NCBI GenBank assembly: GCA_958428295.1
Contig: CAUAFL010000004.1
Coordinates: 38,157-102,156, forward strand
Direction: 5' to 3'
Source of the DNA: an uncultured Bacillota bacterium
GTDB lineage: Bacteria; Bacillota_I; Bacilli_A; RF39; UBA660
Length of the DNA stretch: 64,000 bases
The notes beneath the pieces are model-generated. The model ran no database searches. It was not told where the DNA came from and was given only the letters and a program-made list of their open reading frames with translations. The position numbers and the translations under genes are program-made. This document shows, one piece after another, positions 24,889 to 33,067 of the stretch (within the stretch, counting starts at the first letter, position 1; every line of letters starts with the position of its first letter).

Positions 24889-25433
24889 AAAGATGTCGTT
24901 GGTGTAATCTAAGTAATCCCAAGTATGTCGCATATCATGATCATGAATGGGGAGTGCCTAATTTTGAAGAACAATACTTGTTAGAGATGTTGCTATTAGA
25001 ATCTTTTCAGGCTGGTCTTTCTTGGGAATGTGTTTTGAATAAAAGAGAGAGCTTTCGGCTTGCTTATAATAATTTTGATTTAGATATCATAAGTACTTAT
25101 GACAACCAAAAGATGACAGAGTTATCCCTCAATAAGGATATTATCCGAAATAAATTAAAAATTAAAGCCAGCATTGATAATGCAAAAATATTTAAAAAAA
25201 TAAAGAAGGAATTTGGCTCCTTCCATAATTATTTAAATTCTTTCACAGAAGGCAAAACAATATATGAAATTGGTGTATCTCATTCTGAATTGTCAGATAG
25301 CATCTCCAAAGATTTGACAAAACGTGGTATGAAGTTTGTAGGCTCTACCATTATTTATTCCTATTTGCAAGCCATCGGTGTTATTTATTCCCATGATGTA
25401 GATTGCTTTATGTATAAGAAACAAGAAAAATAG
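24885..25433 (+). CDS. tagA: DNA-3-methyladenine glycosylase I
   Basis: This 182-residue HhH-type glycosylase excises 3-methyladenine. The N-terminal zinc ligand Cys and family motif are in RCRWCNLSNPKYVAYHDHEWG, the substrate region is in LLLESFQAGLSWE, and the zinc His/Cys are at the end in YSHDVDCF. It is translationally coupled to ogt through an ATGA overlap. The pair repairs complementary alkyl lesions. Confidence 0.95.
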   Translation: MKRCRWCNLSNPKYVAYHDHEWGVPNFEEQYLLEMLLLESFQAGLSWECVLNKRESFRLAYNNFDLDIISTYDNQKMTELSLNKDIIRNKLKIKASIDNAKIFKKIKKEFGSFHNYLNSFTEGKTIYEIGVSHSELSDSISKDLTKRGMKFVGSTIIYSYLQAIGVIYSHDVDCFMYKKQEK

Positions 25434-25503
25434 GCAGTTCTATACACAAATCTTTATCATCAGGTTTTTAATAAAGTTAATCCTGTCAATTTAACCACTA
25501 AAA

Positions 25504-25533
25504 AAGTATTAATCTTTTTAGAAATTAATACTT
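25504..25533 (-). terminator. Intrinsic terminator after tRNA-Cys
   Basis: AAGTATTAAT and ATTAATACTT form a perfect 10-bp stem over a 10-base loop, followed on the minus strand by TTTT. The rest of 25434-25578 is non-coding. Confidence 0.75.
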
Positions 25534-25578
25534 ATCTATTGAAACCCTAAACTATAAAAGCTGGGACAGATTTTTAAA

Positions 25579-25653
25579 TGGAGGACCCGGTCGGATTTGA
25601 ACCAACGAATCAGGGAGTTGCAGTCCCATGCCTTACCACTTGGCTACGGATCC
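25579..25653 (-). tRNA. tRNA-Cys (anticodon GCA)
   Basis: The cloverleaf has acceptor GGATCCG/CGGGTCC, anticodon loop CTGCAAC between GGGA and TCCC, and T-arm GGTTCAAATCC. CCA is encoded. Confidence 0.95.
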
Positions 25654-25724
25654 AGTTAATATAACTTATGTAAGATAACTCTTACATGTGAAAATATTTT
25701 CTCATATATTTAGCTAAATGTCAA

Positions 25725-25753
25725 TTGCTTCTCCTTGCTTTTTTCTATATAAT
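25725..25753 (+). promoter_or_regulatory. Promoter for the transglutaminase-like locus
   Basis: TTGCTT (25725-25730), a 17-base spacer and TATAAT (25748-25753), 20 bases before the ATG at 25773. Confidence 0.65.
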
Positions 25754-25772
25754 AGAACTAGGGTGTGATAAA

Positions 25773-25886
25773 ATGAAAAATGAAAGAACCTATGAATATA
25801 CCGATGATCTTAGTCTTTATGGAAAGTATTTAGAGAAGACCATAGCGCCCAATAAAAAATTTCAAAAGGCAATTGAAAAAATGTAA
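25773..25886 (+). CDS. N-terminal 37 codons of a frameshifted transglutaminase-like gene
   Basis: An ATG with GGGTGTG upstream starts a frame that reads YEYTDDLSLYGKYLEK and stops at TAATAA right after a run of six A (25876-25881). With one more A the frame joins the open frame that continues as VIIDTDPVSLALSYYHALNK into the downstream gene. The promoter and the ATG belong to this piece, so it is the real 5' end of the gene. Confidence 0.6.
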   Translation: MKNERTYEYTDDLSLYGKYLEKTIAPNKKFQKAIEKM

Positions 25887-25933
25887 TAATAGATACAGAT
25901 CCTGTTTCTTTAGCCCTATCTTATTATCATGCA

Positions 25934-26827
25934 TTGAATAAGGTAGTTGTTTATGATGAGGTTTTTGAAGCTTTTCATCAAGATTTAAATATTGATTTTA
26001 TTAAGAAAATTTATGATAAAGATATTCATGAAATAAATATTAAAAATAATGCTGTTGTTTGTAAATCTTGGGCTTCACTTTATACTTATTTTTTAAATAA
26101 AAAGGGAATAGAAGCTGTCATTAGCCATAGTGGAATCCATCAATATGTTACCGTTAAGACTCAAGGAAAATTATTTCGTGCTGATGCAATCCTCAGTCTT
26201 TTTGATAATACTGACAAAACTAGTATGAATGATTTAACTAGAGCAAAATTAGGCTTAAAACCACAAGGTTTTAGTGTAATACAAAAAGATCCAGAATTAG
26301 GTGTCACTTATCAAAATATTTATGATAGTAAGATATTAATTGATCCCCGTCTCGCTCGGCAATTTGCTAACCTCGATTCCAATACTACTGCATTAATGCA
26401 ACAATTAAAGGAACAGACAAGCTTCAAAATGGCAGAAATACCTGAAGAATATCAAAAATTAGAATATCGCTTTGCACTAATAGACCAATTATTATTAGAA
26501 AAAAAGTTAGACCGAATCGGAGGTATTTCCTATTTGAACACCCTCATTAGAAATCTATTAAGCAAAGAGGAACAAAAACATGTAAGCTATGCCTATATTA
26601 AAGAGTATGATGGCAGTAACTATCATTATACAGAATTAATTAATTATGCCAAAGAAGAGCAAGATGTAAAGAAAATGAATAGTTTTTCCTCTATAATGGA
26701 TGGAATTAATTTTATTTATCGTGGCAATGGACTAGAATTTTCTAGTGAGAAAAAGGTTAATAAGTTAAGAAGGATCAATGATCAAATTGATATGGAGATG
26801 CTTAATGGGAAAGGAAGAAGTAGATGA
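25934..26827 (+). CDS. Transglutaminase-like (papain-fold) protein, main frame
   Basis: The frame is open from about 25883, but its first start codon is the TTG at 25934, which lacks a ribosome site. The core AVVCKSWASLYTYFLNKKGI, then HQYVTV and GKLFRADA, gives the Cys-His-Asp triad order of transglutaminase-like cysteine proteases. The rest is helical and not recognised. The N-terminus is encoded in another frame (25773-25886), so the gene is either inactive, rescued by slippage at the A6 run, or misread at that homopolymer. It overlaps the next gene by 4 bases. Confidence 0.7.
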   Translation: MNKVVVYDEVFEAFHQDLNIDFIKKIYDKDIHEINIKNNAVVCKSWASLYTYFLNKKGIEAVISHSGIHQYVTVKTQGKLFRADAILSLFDNTDKTSMNDLTRAKLGLKPQGFSVIQKDPELGVTYQNIYDSKILIDPRLARQFANLDSNTTALMQQLKEQTSFKMAEIPEEYQKLEYRFALIDQLLLEKKLDRIGGISYLNTLIRNLLSKEEQKHVSYAYIKEYDGSNYHYTELINYAKEEQDVKKMNSFSSIMDGINFIYRGNGLEFSSEKKVNKLRRINDQIDMEMLNGKGRSR

Positions 26828-27081
26828 AAGAGCTAAGAGAAATAGTGAAGCAAAAAATGAGTGCCTTACAGGAACAACCTATTGAAGTCCAAAAAATGGA
26901 ACTTCCTAAATATCAATTGATGTTTCAAACTTTACAAGATAATGCCTGCTTTTTCAAACTATCATTTCAAGATGCTTATGCATTATTAAGTGCATTAGAC
27001 ATAGAACAGCCTATTCATTATTATCAACAACTAATCTCTATGACTGCTTATAAAAACTTACAGGAAAATTTTGAAATTTAA
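26824..27081 (+). CDS. Hypothetical 85-residue protein
   Basis: The ATG overlaps the stop of the transglutaminase-like gene (ATGA), so the two are coupled. The protein is helical, with no membrane segment or known motif; the N-terminus is basic and Gln-rich (MKELREIVKQKMSALQEQ). It may be a partner of the upstream protein. I do not recognise the family. Confidence 0.6.
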   Translation: MKELREIVKQKMSALQEQPIEVQKMELPKYQLMFQTLQDNACFFKLSFQDAYALLSALDIEQPIHYYQQLISMTAYKNLQENFEI

Positions 27082-27090
27082 AATTTTTTC

Positions 27091-27118
27091 TTGTCATAAA
27101 TAAAAAATGTGGTACAAT
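27091..27118 (+). promoter_or_regulatory. Promoter of tRNA-Gly(GCC)
   Basis: TTGTCA (27091-27096), a 16-base spacer and TACAAT (27113-27118), 16 bases before the tRNA. Confidence 0.7.
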
Positions 27119-27134
27119 ATTATTGTATTAAATT

Positions 27135-27209
27135 GCAGATGTAGTTTAGTGGTTAGAATACGGCCTTGCCAAGGCTGTGACGGGGATTCGATTTCCCTCA
27201 TCTGCTCCA
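27135..27209 (+). tRNA. tRNA-Gly (anticodon GCC)
   Basis: The cloverleaf has acceptor GCAGATG/CATCTGC, anticodon stem CGGCC/GGCTG around TTGCCAA (first pair mismatched or wobble), discriminator T and CCA encoded. Confidence 0.94.
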
Positions 27210-27218
27210 TTTGAAGAT

Positions 27219-27253
27219 AACTTACGGACGATTAAAAGTTCTGTAAGTTTTTA
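27219..27253 (+). terminator. Terminator after tRNA-Gly(GCC)
   Basis: AACTTAC (27219-27225) pairs with GTAAGTT (27243-27249) and is followed by TTTA. The remainder to 27327 is a short spacer with no gene. Confidence 0.65.
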
Positions 27254-27327
27254 TTTTATATCAAAGAGTTAAAGCTTTCTTGTCTCAGAAAAAAAGAAAG
27301 ACTTTTTTATGTTAGAACTCAAACTGT

Positions 27328-28308
27328 TTAATTGATAAGGGGCTCAATATATTTTTGGATAAAATCTACTCTATCAAATATAGTTGGTTTAAAATATCCT
27401 GTAATTGCACAAACAAAGTTATTAGAATTATTAATATAGACTACATTACCACTATTTCCAATGGCTGCATATATTCCTTTTTTAGAATCTATTATCCACC
27501 ATAATAATCCATAACTCATATGTCTAAATTGCCCATCCGTTATTTGTGTTTCTTTTACCATTTCTTTTATCCATTTTTTAGATACAATTTGTTCCCCATT
27601 GTAATTACCATTATTTAAACATAACAGCCCTATTTTTGCTAAATCATTGGCAGACATACACAAACCATAACCAGCAGTTCCTACGCCTTGGGGATCACCA
27701 AACCAAATAGGATCTTTCGGCGTTTTGGACATAGTAAATTTTTTATGTTCTTCTTCTGTATCTGCTAAATAATGTTTATGTTTTATTATTCCTAATGGTT
27801 CAAATAAATATTTATTAGCAAATTCTACTGGTGTCATATGACTTACTTTCATAATAATCCCTGTCAGTACATGAAGACACACTGTATTATATTTAAATTC
27901 ATTAGTGATTCCTTTTCTACCCCCTATAAAATCCAATGATGCAATCGTCCAATCATCACTTGAACACACTTTAACCCATGGATCATATTTACACTTTAAA
28001 GGCGCCTTCATTGTCATTAAATGTTTTATTGTAACATCATATATTGTCTTTTCTCCCCTTTTAACTTTATAATTTGGAAAATAATTTAGTATTTTATCAT
28101 CAATACTTTTAATTAACCCTTTGTCTACACATATTCCAATCAGTAATGAAACGATACTTTTAGTAGCTGACATTATATGAACAGCATCATTTTCTTTATA
28201 ATTGTTCCAAACATCAGAATATATTTTTTTATTATCCTTATAACAAACTATCTGGCAAATATTTGGTTGTTCGTTTGATACCATATTGTAAAATTGTGCT
28301 TTTTTCAT
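27328..28308 (-). CDS. Serine hydrolase of the beta-lactamase/class C family
   Basis: This 326-residue protein has the S-x-x-K catalytic pair in HIMSATKSIVSLL (Ser47, Lys50), a Tyr motif in KYNTVCLHVLTGII, and the late YAAIGNSGNVVYIN segment in the position of the KTG strand. There is no signal peptide, so it is probably cytosolic. Members include esterases, D-aminopeptidases and penicillin-binding-like enzymes. The substrate is unknown. AAAGGAAA precedes the ATG. It is monocistronic between tRNA-Gly and a gene of the same strand 126 bases away. Confidence 0.85.
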   Translation of the reverse strand: MKKAQFYNMVSNEQPNICQIVCYKDNKKIYSDVWNNYKENDAVHIMSATKSIVSLLIGICVDKGLIKSIDDKILNYFPNYKVKRGEKTIYDVTIKHLMTMKAPLKCKYDPWVKVCSSDDWTIASLDFIGGRKGITNEFKYNTVCLHVLTGIIMKVSHMTPVEFANKYLFEPLGIIKHKHYLADTEEEHKKFTMSKTPKDPIWFGDPQGVGTAGYGLCMSANDLAKIGLLCLNNGNYNGEQIVSKKWIKEMVKETQITDGQFRHMSYGLLWWIIDSKKGIYAAIGNSGNVVYINNSNNFVCAITGYFKPTIFDRVDFIQKYIEPLIN

Positions 28309-28434
28309 AATTATATTTCCTTTGCAAATTATTATTTATGGGTGAAACTATTATATCTTTTTCCACATAAATAATCTATATAGAATTGAAATTTCATAAG
28401 GTTTCATCTATGTTTTTAAAAAAGAACAAAGTTT

Positions 28435-29667
28435 TTACTTTGCTAGATACACATCATAAATATTGTGATAATTAAATTGTAATTCACGGCTAGTAAAAAC
28501 TTTCTGTAAGTTTTTAACTTGACTATATTGATAGATAGTATCTTTTTCAATATAGTAAACAATCCTATTAACTACTTTTACTTCTTTAAACGCTTTACCA
28601 CTAATCAATAAAATTGGTTGGTTTTGGTATCCTTTATAACTTACATATAACTGATTTTTATCTATAAAGTAATAACAATTTAAGTCTTGATAGATTTGGG
28701 CTTTAGGGTAGTTTTTTTCAATCTTTTCTACTTTTACTGTGCTAGGAAAGGTTAATTTCTCGGTTTTAAAGTTATATATATTTTTTTTATGCCAGTTCCC
28801 TTGATAATAGAGCCCATTGTTAGTTTTATCCCCTATTAATTCTATTTTTTGCTTTGATGGAGTCAAACGATATTCTTTTAGATTGTCCCGATCAAATAAA
28901 TAGGCACTCTTATCAACGACTCCTAAAAAATAACTATCTTTAGAAATAGCCTCTTGTAATTTCCATTCCTTAGACCGGCCCGTTTTAATATTGATGAGAT
29001 AAAATTTCGTATAGTCGTATTCCTCATCACTATTAGCTAGCATATAAATATTTCCTACTAAGATCCCATATTGGTTTTCGTACTGATCTTTATGCAATAA
29101 TTTAATCATTTTAGCACTATCATCTTTTAAATAGTAGAGTCCTTGATAGGCCCAAACTATTAAATGCTTATTTTCTAACGTTTTAGGATAGTAGTTTATA
29201 GCTTTATATTTGACACTAAGATTAGTATTCGATAATGTTATATTTTCTTTTTGAAGTCGCTTTTCTATTTTTTGTGCTAAGTTGTGATTACGCTCTACTA
29301 AAATATCATAGCTAAATTCCTCTTTTCCATCGTAACAGTGAAGATAGCTTTGTTTTTTATCAAGCAAAATAGGATATAAACAGGTGGTTTGTCCTTCTGT
29401 TTCAGCTATTATTTTAGTGACAATTTGTTTTTGTTTATGATAATTATAGATATATTGAAAATGAAATTTTTTATCTTTAGCACGAATTTGTATTGTATAT
29501 ACTGGTTGTTTACTGACAACTTCAAAATTCTCTTTGATTTGATAGGTTACTTTTTTATCTTTTATATTATAATCAACCTGATGTCTTTGAATTAAACATG
29601 TAATTAACCACTGAAATCCTATCAGACAAAGGAAGATAAGAGCCAATGTTTTAAAAGTTTTTTTCAT
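28435..29667 (-). CDS. Membrane-anchored extracytoplasmic protein, unknown function
   Basis: This 410-residue protein has one N-terminal membrane helix (residues ~6-26, LALIFLCLIGFQWLITCLI). The outside part is rich in beta strands with repeated YYLKD, YFID and YYIEK segments, suggesting a propeller-like fold. No catalytic motif or lipobox is clear. GAGG lies 8 bases before the ATG. It is downstream of the PH-domain gene on the same strand, with a terminator between. Confidence 0.65.
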   Translation of the reverse strand: MKKTFKTLALIFLCLIGFQWLITCLIQRHQVDYNIKDKKVTYQIKENFEVVSKQPVYTIQIRAKDKKFHFQYIYNYHKQKQIVTKIIAETEGQTTCLYPILLDKKQSYLHCYDGKEEFSYDILVERNHNLAQKIEKRLQKENITLSNTNLSVKYKAINYYPKTLENKHLIVWAYQGLYYLKDDSAKMIKLLHKDQYENQYGILVGNIYMLANSDEEYDYTKFYLINIKTGRSKEWKLQEAISKDSYFLGVVDKSAYLFDRDNLKEYRLTPSKQKIELIGDKTNNGLYYQGNWHKKNIYNFKTEKLTFPSTVKVEKIEKNYPKAQIYQDLNCYYFIDKNQLYVSYKGYQNQPILLISGKAFKEVKVVNRIVYYIEKDTIYQYSQVKNLQKVFTSRELQFNYHNIYDVYLAK

Positions 29668-29705
29668 ACTTCTAACCTCTTATTTATTGTACCATTATTT
29701 TAAAT

Positions 29706-29734
29706 AAAGAAAAATGCCTTTAAGCATTTTCTTT
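29706..29734 (-). terminator. Intrinsic terminator after the PH-domain gene
   Basis: AAAGAAAATGC and GCATTTTTCTTT pair with one bulge, starting inside the last codons of the gene ending at 29720. Both arms are A/T-rich, so it may work in both directions. Confidence 0.6.
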
Positions 29735-30190
29735 ATCATCAGGAAGTTCTTCCGGTTTTTCTTCATTGTTTTTCTTACGGATCATAAAGACGGATATTTT
29801 CTTTTCAATCTCTGTCAAGGCCCGTTTATCAATATTACTTAATACGACAAATTCTTTAATGGTATCAATCTCTAATTTTCCCCATAGAATACCGCTTTTG
29901 ACTTTTAAATCATTAAACATTCTGGGTGTAATACTATCAAAGAAATAACCAATTACGACACGATCCCGTCCAATTAAGAGTCGTTTATTGGTTAGGGCAA
30001 TGACGCCCGTTCCTAGTATATTAAGGGGGTTATCATTTTTTTGGGCATAAAAAGCATACTGAATTTCTTCATCATCATATAGATGCTCTAGGATGATTTT
30101 GGCATTTTTCTTTAAACGCCAGCCAACAGTTAGAAAATATTTGGCTTTAAAGTCTTTTAACATTTCCATTAGCTGCTGTTCTTGATTCAT
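29720..30190 (-). CDS. Bacterial PH-domain protein
   Basis: This 156-residue protein contains a YokE/bPH-like core: EEIQYAFYAQK, GTGVIALTNKRLLIGRDRVVIGYFF, then TIKEFVVLSN. The C-terminus is acidic and likely disordered. Bacterial PH proteins are small cytosolic or membrane-associated adaptors of unknown ligand. AAGGATG precedes the ATG. It is 15 bases after the thioredoxin-like gene and probably cotranscribed with it. Confidence 0.7.
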   Translation of the reverse strand: MNQEQQLMEMLKDFKAKYFLTVGWRLKKNAKIILEHLYDDEEIQYAFYAQKNDNPLNILGTGVIALTNKRLLIGRDRVVIGYFFDSITPRMFNDLKVKSGILWGKLEIDTIKEFVVLSNIDKRALTEIEKKISVFMIRKKNNEEKPEELPDDKENA

Positions 30191-30205
30191 ATTTTCACAT
30201 CCTTA

Positions 30206-30751
30206 CTATTCATTAATAAAGCCTTGGTCTTTGAAGAATGAAACTAAGTTATCTTTGGCTGTTAGTCCCTCTTTTTTGGCAATAATTTTTCCATTTTGAA
30301 CAATGAGAGTTAATGGTGTGCCATATCCTTCACTAAAATAGTCATCAGATTTGATTAATTTAGTCTGTCCTTCATCATCTAACTCATCGGTATTTAAGTA
30401 ATTTACAGTAATACCATATTCATAGACGATATTTTTGATGATAGGATCTTGTTGCTCACAGTAGTGACAAGTTGGTCTAGAAATATAAATAATAGCCTTG
30501 TCCTCTCCTTCTTTTAAGGATAGATATTTGCTTATGTTAATTTCATTTAATTCCTTTTGTTCACTTTCAGGAATATCACTAGTACTATCTGAGTTAACAT
30601 TATCATTGTTATTAGTTGTAGTGGTAGTATTTGTTTTACCACTTTTACAGCTTTTTAATTCTGAAGCACAGTAACTAGCTCCGAATACAATGATTAACGA
30701 TAAGACAATAATGGCCGTTGTTTTTATATTCTCGATGGTTTTTTTATGCAT
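30206..30751 (-). CDS. Membrane-anchored thioredoxin-like protein
   Basis: This 181-residue protein has an N-terminal membrane helix (~12-30), a Thr/Asn-rich linker, and a thioredoxin fold with the active site RPTCHYCEQQDP and the cis-Pro loop GYGTPLTLIV. It probably faces outside and could reduce or isomerise disulfides of envelope proteins. AGGAGG is 7 bases before the ATG. It is followed by the PH-domain gene. Confidence 0.82.
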   Translation of the reverse strand: MHKKTIENIKTTAIIVLSLIIVFGASYCASELKSCKSGKTNTTTTTNNNDNVNSDSTSDIPESEQKELNEINISKYLSLKEGEDKAIIYISRPTCHYCEQQDPIIKNIVYEYGITVNYLNTDELDDEGQTKLIKSDDYFSEGYGTPLTLIVQNGKIIAKKEGLTAKDNLVSFFKDQGFINE

Positions 30752-31091
30752 TTTTTATTCCTCCTAGCAGTTATTATATCATAAGTTAATTATTTTTCGT
30801 AGTTTCATCGACAAATTTCTTGAATTTTTCATATTTTAAACTTATCAGTAGTAGTTTTAGTTAGGCTTTAGAAGCCCTCCGTTGCTGGAATTTTTCGTAC
30901 ACCTCCTTTTTGATCCATATTCAATAGAGTAGCTTCTTATTAGTAGATGCACGCTTAAAAGAAGCAAGTAATTGAATTACCATGAGGCCTAAAGTGAGAT
31001 TTATTTTAGTATTAGAAAAGAAAGATTGTCGAGAATTTGTAGACAAGTTTTTGAGGTTTTGTCATAAGGTGTACAAGAAAGGATGATGCAA
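30752..31091. other. 340-base gap upstream of the activase operon
   Basis: It is non-coding by appearance. A 34-codon ORF (30982-31086) overlaps the downstream start but has no good ribosome site. Some GC-richer sequence around 30868-30910 (GAAGCCCTCCG) may be structured leader RNA. No family is recognised. Confidence 0.4.
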
Positions 31092-32000
31092 ATGCCAGTG
31101 ATTGGACTACCTAAGGGACTTCTTTACTATCATTATCAAGTGTTGTGGAAAGCTTTTTTTGATGCTTTAGAAGTACCCTATGTTACTAGTGAAAATAGTA
31201 ATTTAGAAATTTTAGAGATGGGCAAACGCAAGTGTGTAGATGAGGCTTGCTTATCCTTGAAACTGTATATTGGCCATGTAGAGAGTTTACATGATAAATG
31301 TGATTATATTTTAATTCCTCGTATCTTTTCACTCGTAAAAACAGAACAAGTGTGTACCAATTTTAATTGTTTATATGATCTTGTTCATAACTTATATCCA
31401 GAACTTACTATTTTAAACTATAATATTGATGTCAAACGGCATCACAGTGAAAAAAGTGCTTTTTTAAAAATAGGTAAGGAATTAGGGTTTAGTATTATAG
31501 AGACCTTACATGCTTATCAAAAGGCCAAAGAAGTCGCCAGTGTTTATCAACAACAGTTGGTTACTAGTGGGGAAAAAAAGTTACATGCCGATACTATCAA
31601 AATATTATTGTTAGGACATCCTTATAATCTGTTTGATCCATTAGTTGGAGGACGCATTAGCAGTTATTTAGAAGAACGAGGAATTACTTTAATTTACAGT
31701 AATGAAATGCCAAAGGATAAAGTAGATATTTATGTTAAAAAGATTTCTCCCAAAGTACACTGGACAATGAATAAAGAATTATTAGCGGCTTTTGTTTACT
31801 TTAAGCCACAAGTTGATGGTGTTATTTTAATTAGTGCCTTCCCATGTGGGCCAGATTCTTTAACGAATGAGATGATGCTTAGAAAACGTGGTGACAGTAA
31901 AGTATTATTACTTACCTTTGAAGATTTAAGTAGTGATGTAGCCATTTTAACACGTTTAGAAAGCTTTCTTGATATGCTTAAGGGAGGGATTCATCTATGA
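31092..32000 (+). CDS. 2-hydroxyacyl-CoA dehydratase-type protein (DUF2229), first component
   Basis: This 302-residue protein begins MPVIGLPKGLLYYHYQVLWKAFFDAL, typical of the DUF2229 domain. It has Cys residues in RKCVDEACLSLK and FSLVKTEQVCTNF, then FPCGPDSLTNEM, expected to bind an Fe-S cluster. In many Bacillota this domain is part of one very large activase protein. ATG at 31092 is chosen because AAAGG lies 9 bases upstream; the earlier ATGs are too close. It overlaps the next gene by 4 bases. Confidence 0.8.
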   Translation: MPVIGLPKGLLYYHYQVLWKAFFDALEVPYVTSENSNLEILEMGKRKCVDEACLSLKLYIGHVESLHDKCDYILIPRIFSLVKTEQVCTNFNCLYDLVHNLYPELTILNYNIDVKRHHSEKSAFLKIGKELGFSIIETLHAYQKAKEVASVYQQQLVTSGEKKLHADTIKILLLGHPYNLFDPLVGGRISSYLEERGITLIYSNEMPKDKVDIYVKKISPKVHWTMNKELLAAFVYFKPQVDGVILISAFPCGPDSLTNEMMLRKRGDSKVLLLTFEDLSSDVAILTRLESFLDMLKGGIHL

Positions 32001-33067
32001 AAAAGGTGTTAGCCTTTCCACAATTAGGAGATTATTTTCATCCGATTAAAAAATTTATTAAAAATGTTACCGGTCTTAGTGTTTTAGAGGTTCCCCCTAT
32101 TACTAAAAAAACAATCGCTTTAGGTAGTAAATATAGTCCTGATTCGGTGTGTGTGCCATTTAAATATAACTTAGGCAATTTTATTGAAGCCCTAGAGGGG
32201 GGCGCTAATATTTTGTTTCAAGCGGGCGGCGGTTGCCGCTATCGTTATTATGCAGAAGTGCAGGAGACGATTTTACGAGATTTAGGCTATGATTTTACTT
32301 TTATTCAGATTATTGAACGTGATCATTTACGACTAAAGGAATTTTATCAAATTTTCTTAAATTTAAATCCTCATTTAACAAAAAGACGATTCTTTCATCA
32401 GGCAGTCATGGCTTTATTATATATTCGTTATTTAGATAAGATTGATGCTCTTATTCGCTCACGGATTGGTTTTGAAGTGGAAAAGGACGCTTTCTTAAAA
32501 CTTAAAAAGCGCTTTATTCAGGCAAGTGATAAAGCAACGAGTTTATGGCAGTTAAATCGCTTTTTCCATCATTACCGGAAAGAAGTTAAGAACACATCTA
32601 TTCATAAACCTAAACACTGTCTGAAAGTTGGTATTATTGGTGAATTGTACACTGCTATGGAATCTTTTTCTAACTATGAATTAGAGAAGATGTTAGCTAG
32701 TTATCATATCGAAATTAAACGCTTTACTAATCTTAGTTATTTATTGTGGCAAAAAGCTTTATTACTGCCACATATCAAAAGAACCTGTAAACATTATTGC
32801 AAATATACTTTAGGCGCTGATGGTCTTGATAATGTGTACCGCGTATTATGGCTTAAAAAACACGGTTTTGATGGCGTTATCCACACCAAACCTACGGGTT
32901 GTACGCCAGAAATTGGAGCCTTACCTATTATTATGAAAGCTGCCAAAGAACAAAGTTTGCCGATTATCTTCTTATCTTTTGATGAACAAACTGGCATCGA
33001 GGGATTACAGACACGTATTGAAGCGTTTTATGATTTATTACAAATACGAAAGGAGAAAAAACAATGA
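31997..33067 (+). CDS. 2-hydroxyacyl-CoA dehydratase-type protein, second component
   Basis: This 356-residue protein has the motifs KYSPDSVCVPFKYNLGNFIE, QAGGGCRYRYYAE and HTKPTGCTPEIGALPI, where the Cys residues fit an Fe-S cluster of the HgdB/double-cubane-cluster type. It overlaps both neighbours by 4 bases. With its partners it would form an ATP-driven low-potential electron transfer module; the substrate is not known. Confidence 0.8.
   Translation: MKKVLAFPQLGDYFHPIKKFIKNVTGLSVLEVPPITKKTIALGSKYSPDSVCVPFKYNLGNFIEALEGGANILFQAGGGCRYRYYAEVQETILRDLGYDFTFIQIIERDHLRLKEFYQIFLNLNPHLTKRRFFHQAVMALLYIRYLDKIDALIRSRIGFEVEKDAFLKLKKRFIQASDKATSLWQLNRFFHHYRKEVKNTSIHKPKHCLKVGIIGELYTAMESFSNYELEKMLASYHIEIKRFTNLSYLLWQKALLLPHIKRTCKHYCKYTLGADGLDNVYRVLWLKKHGFDGVIHTKPTGCTPEIGALPIIMKAAKEQSLPIIFLSFDEQTGIEGLQTRIEAFYDLLQIRKEKKQ

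Noticed and set aside
25876..25886. Programmed -1 frameshift by a classical slippery heptamer
   Set aside because: The in-frame bases A AAA ATG do not fit X XXY YYZ, and no stimulating hairpin is evident. Only A-run slippage remains possible.
30982..31086. 34-codon ORF (MRPKVRFILVLEK...) before the activase operon
   Set aside because: No good ribosome site, overlaps the next start, no family; treated as leader sequence.
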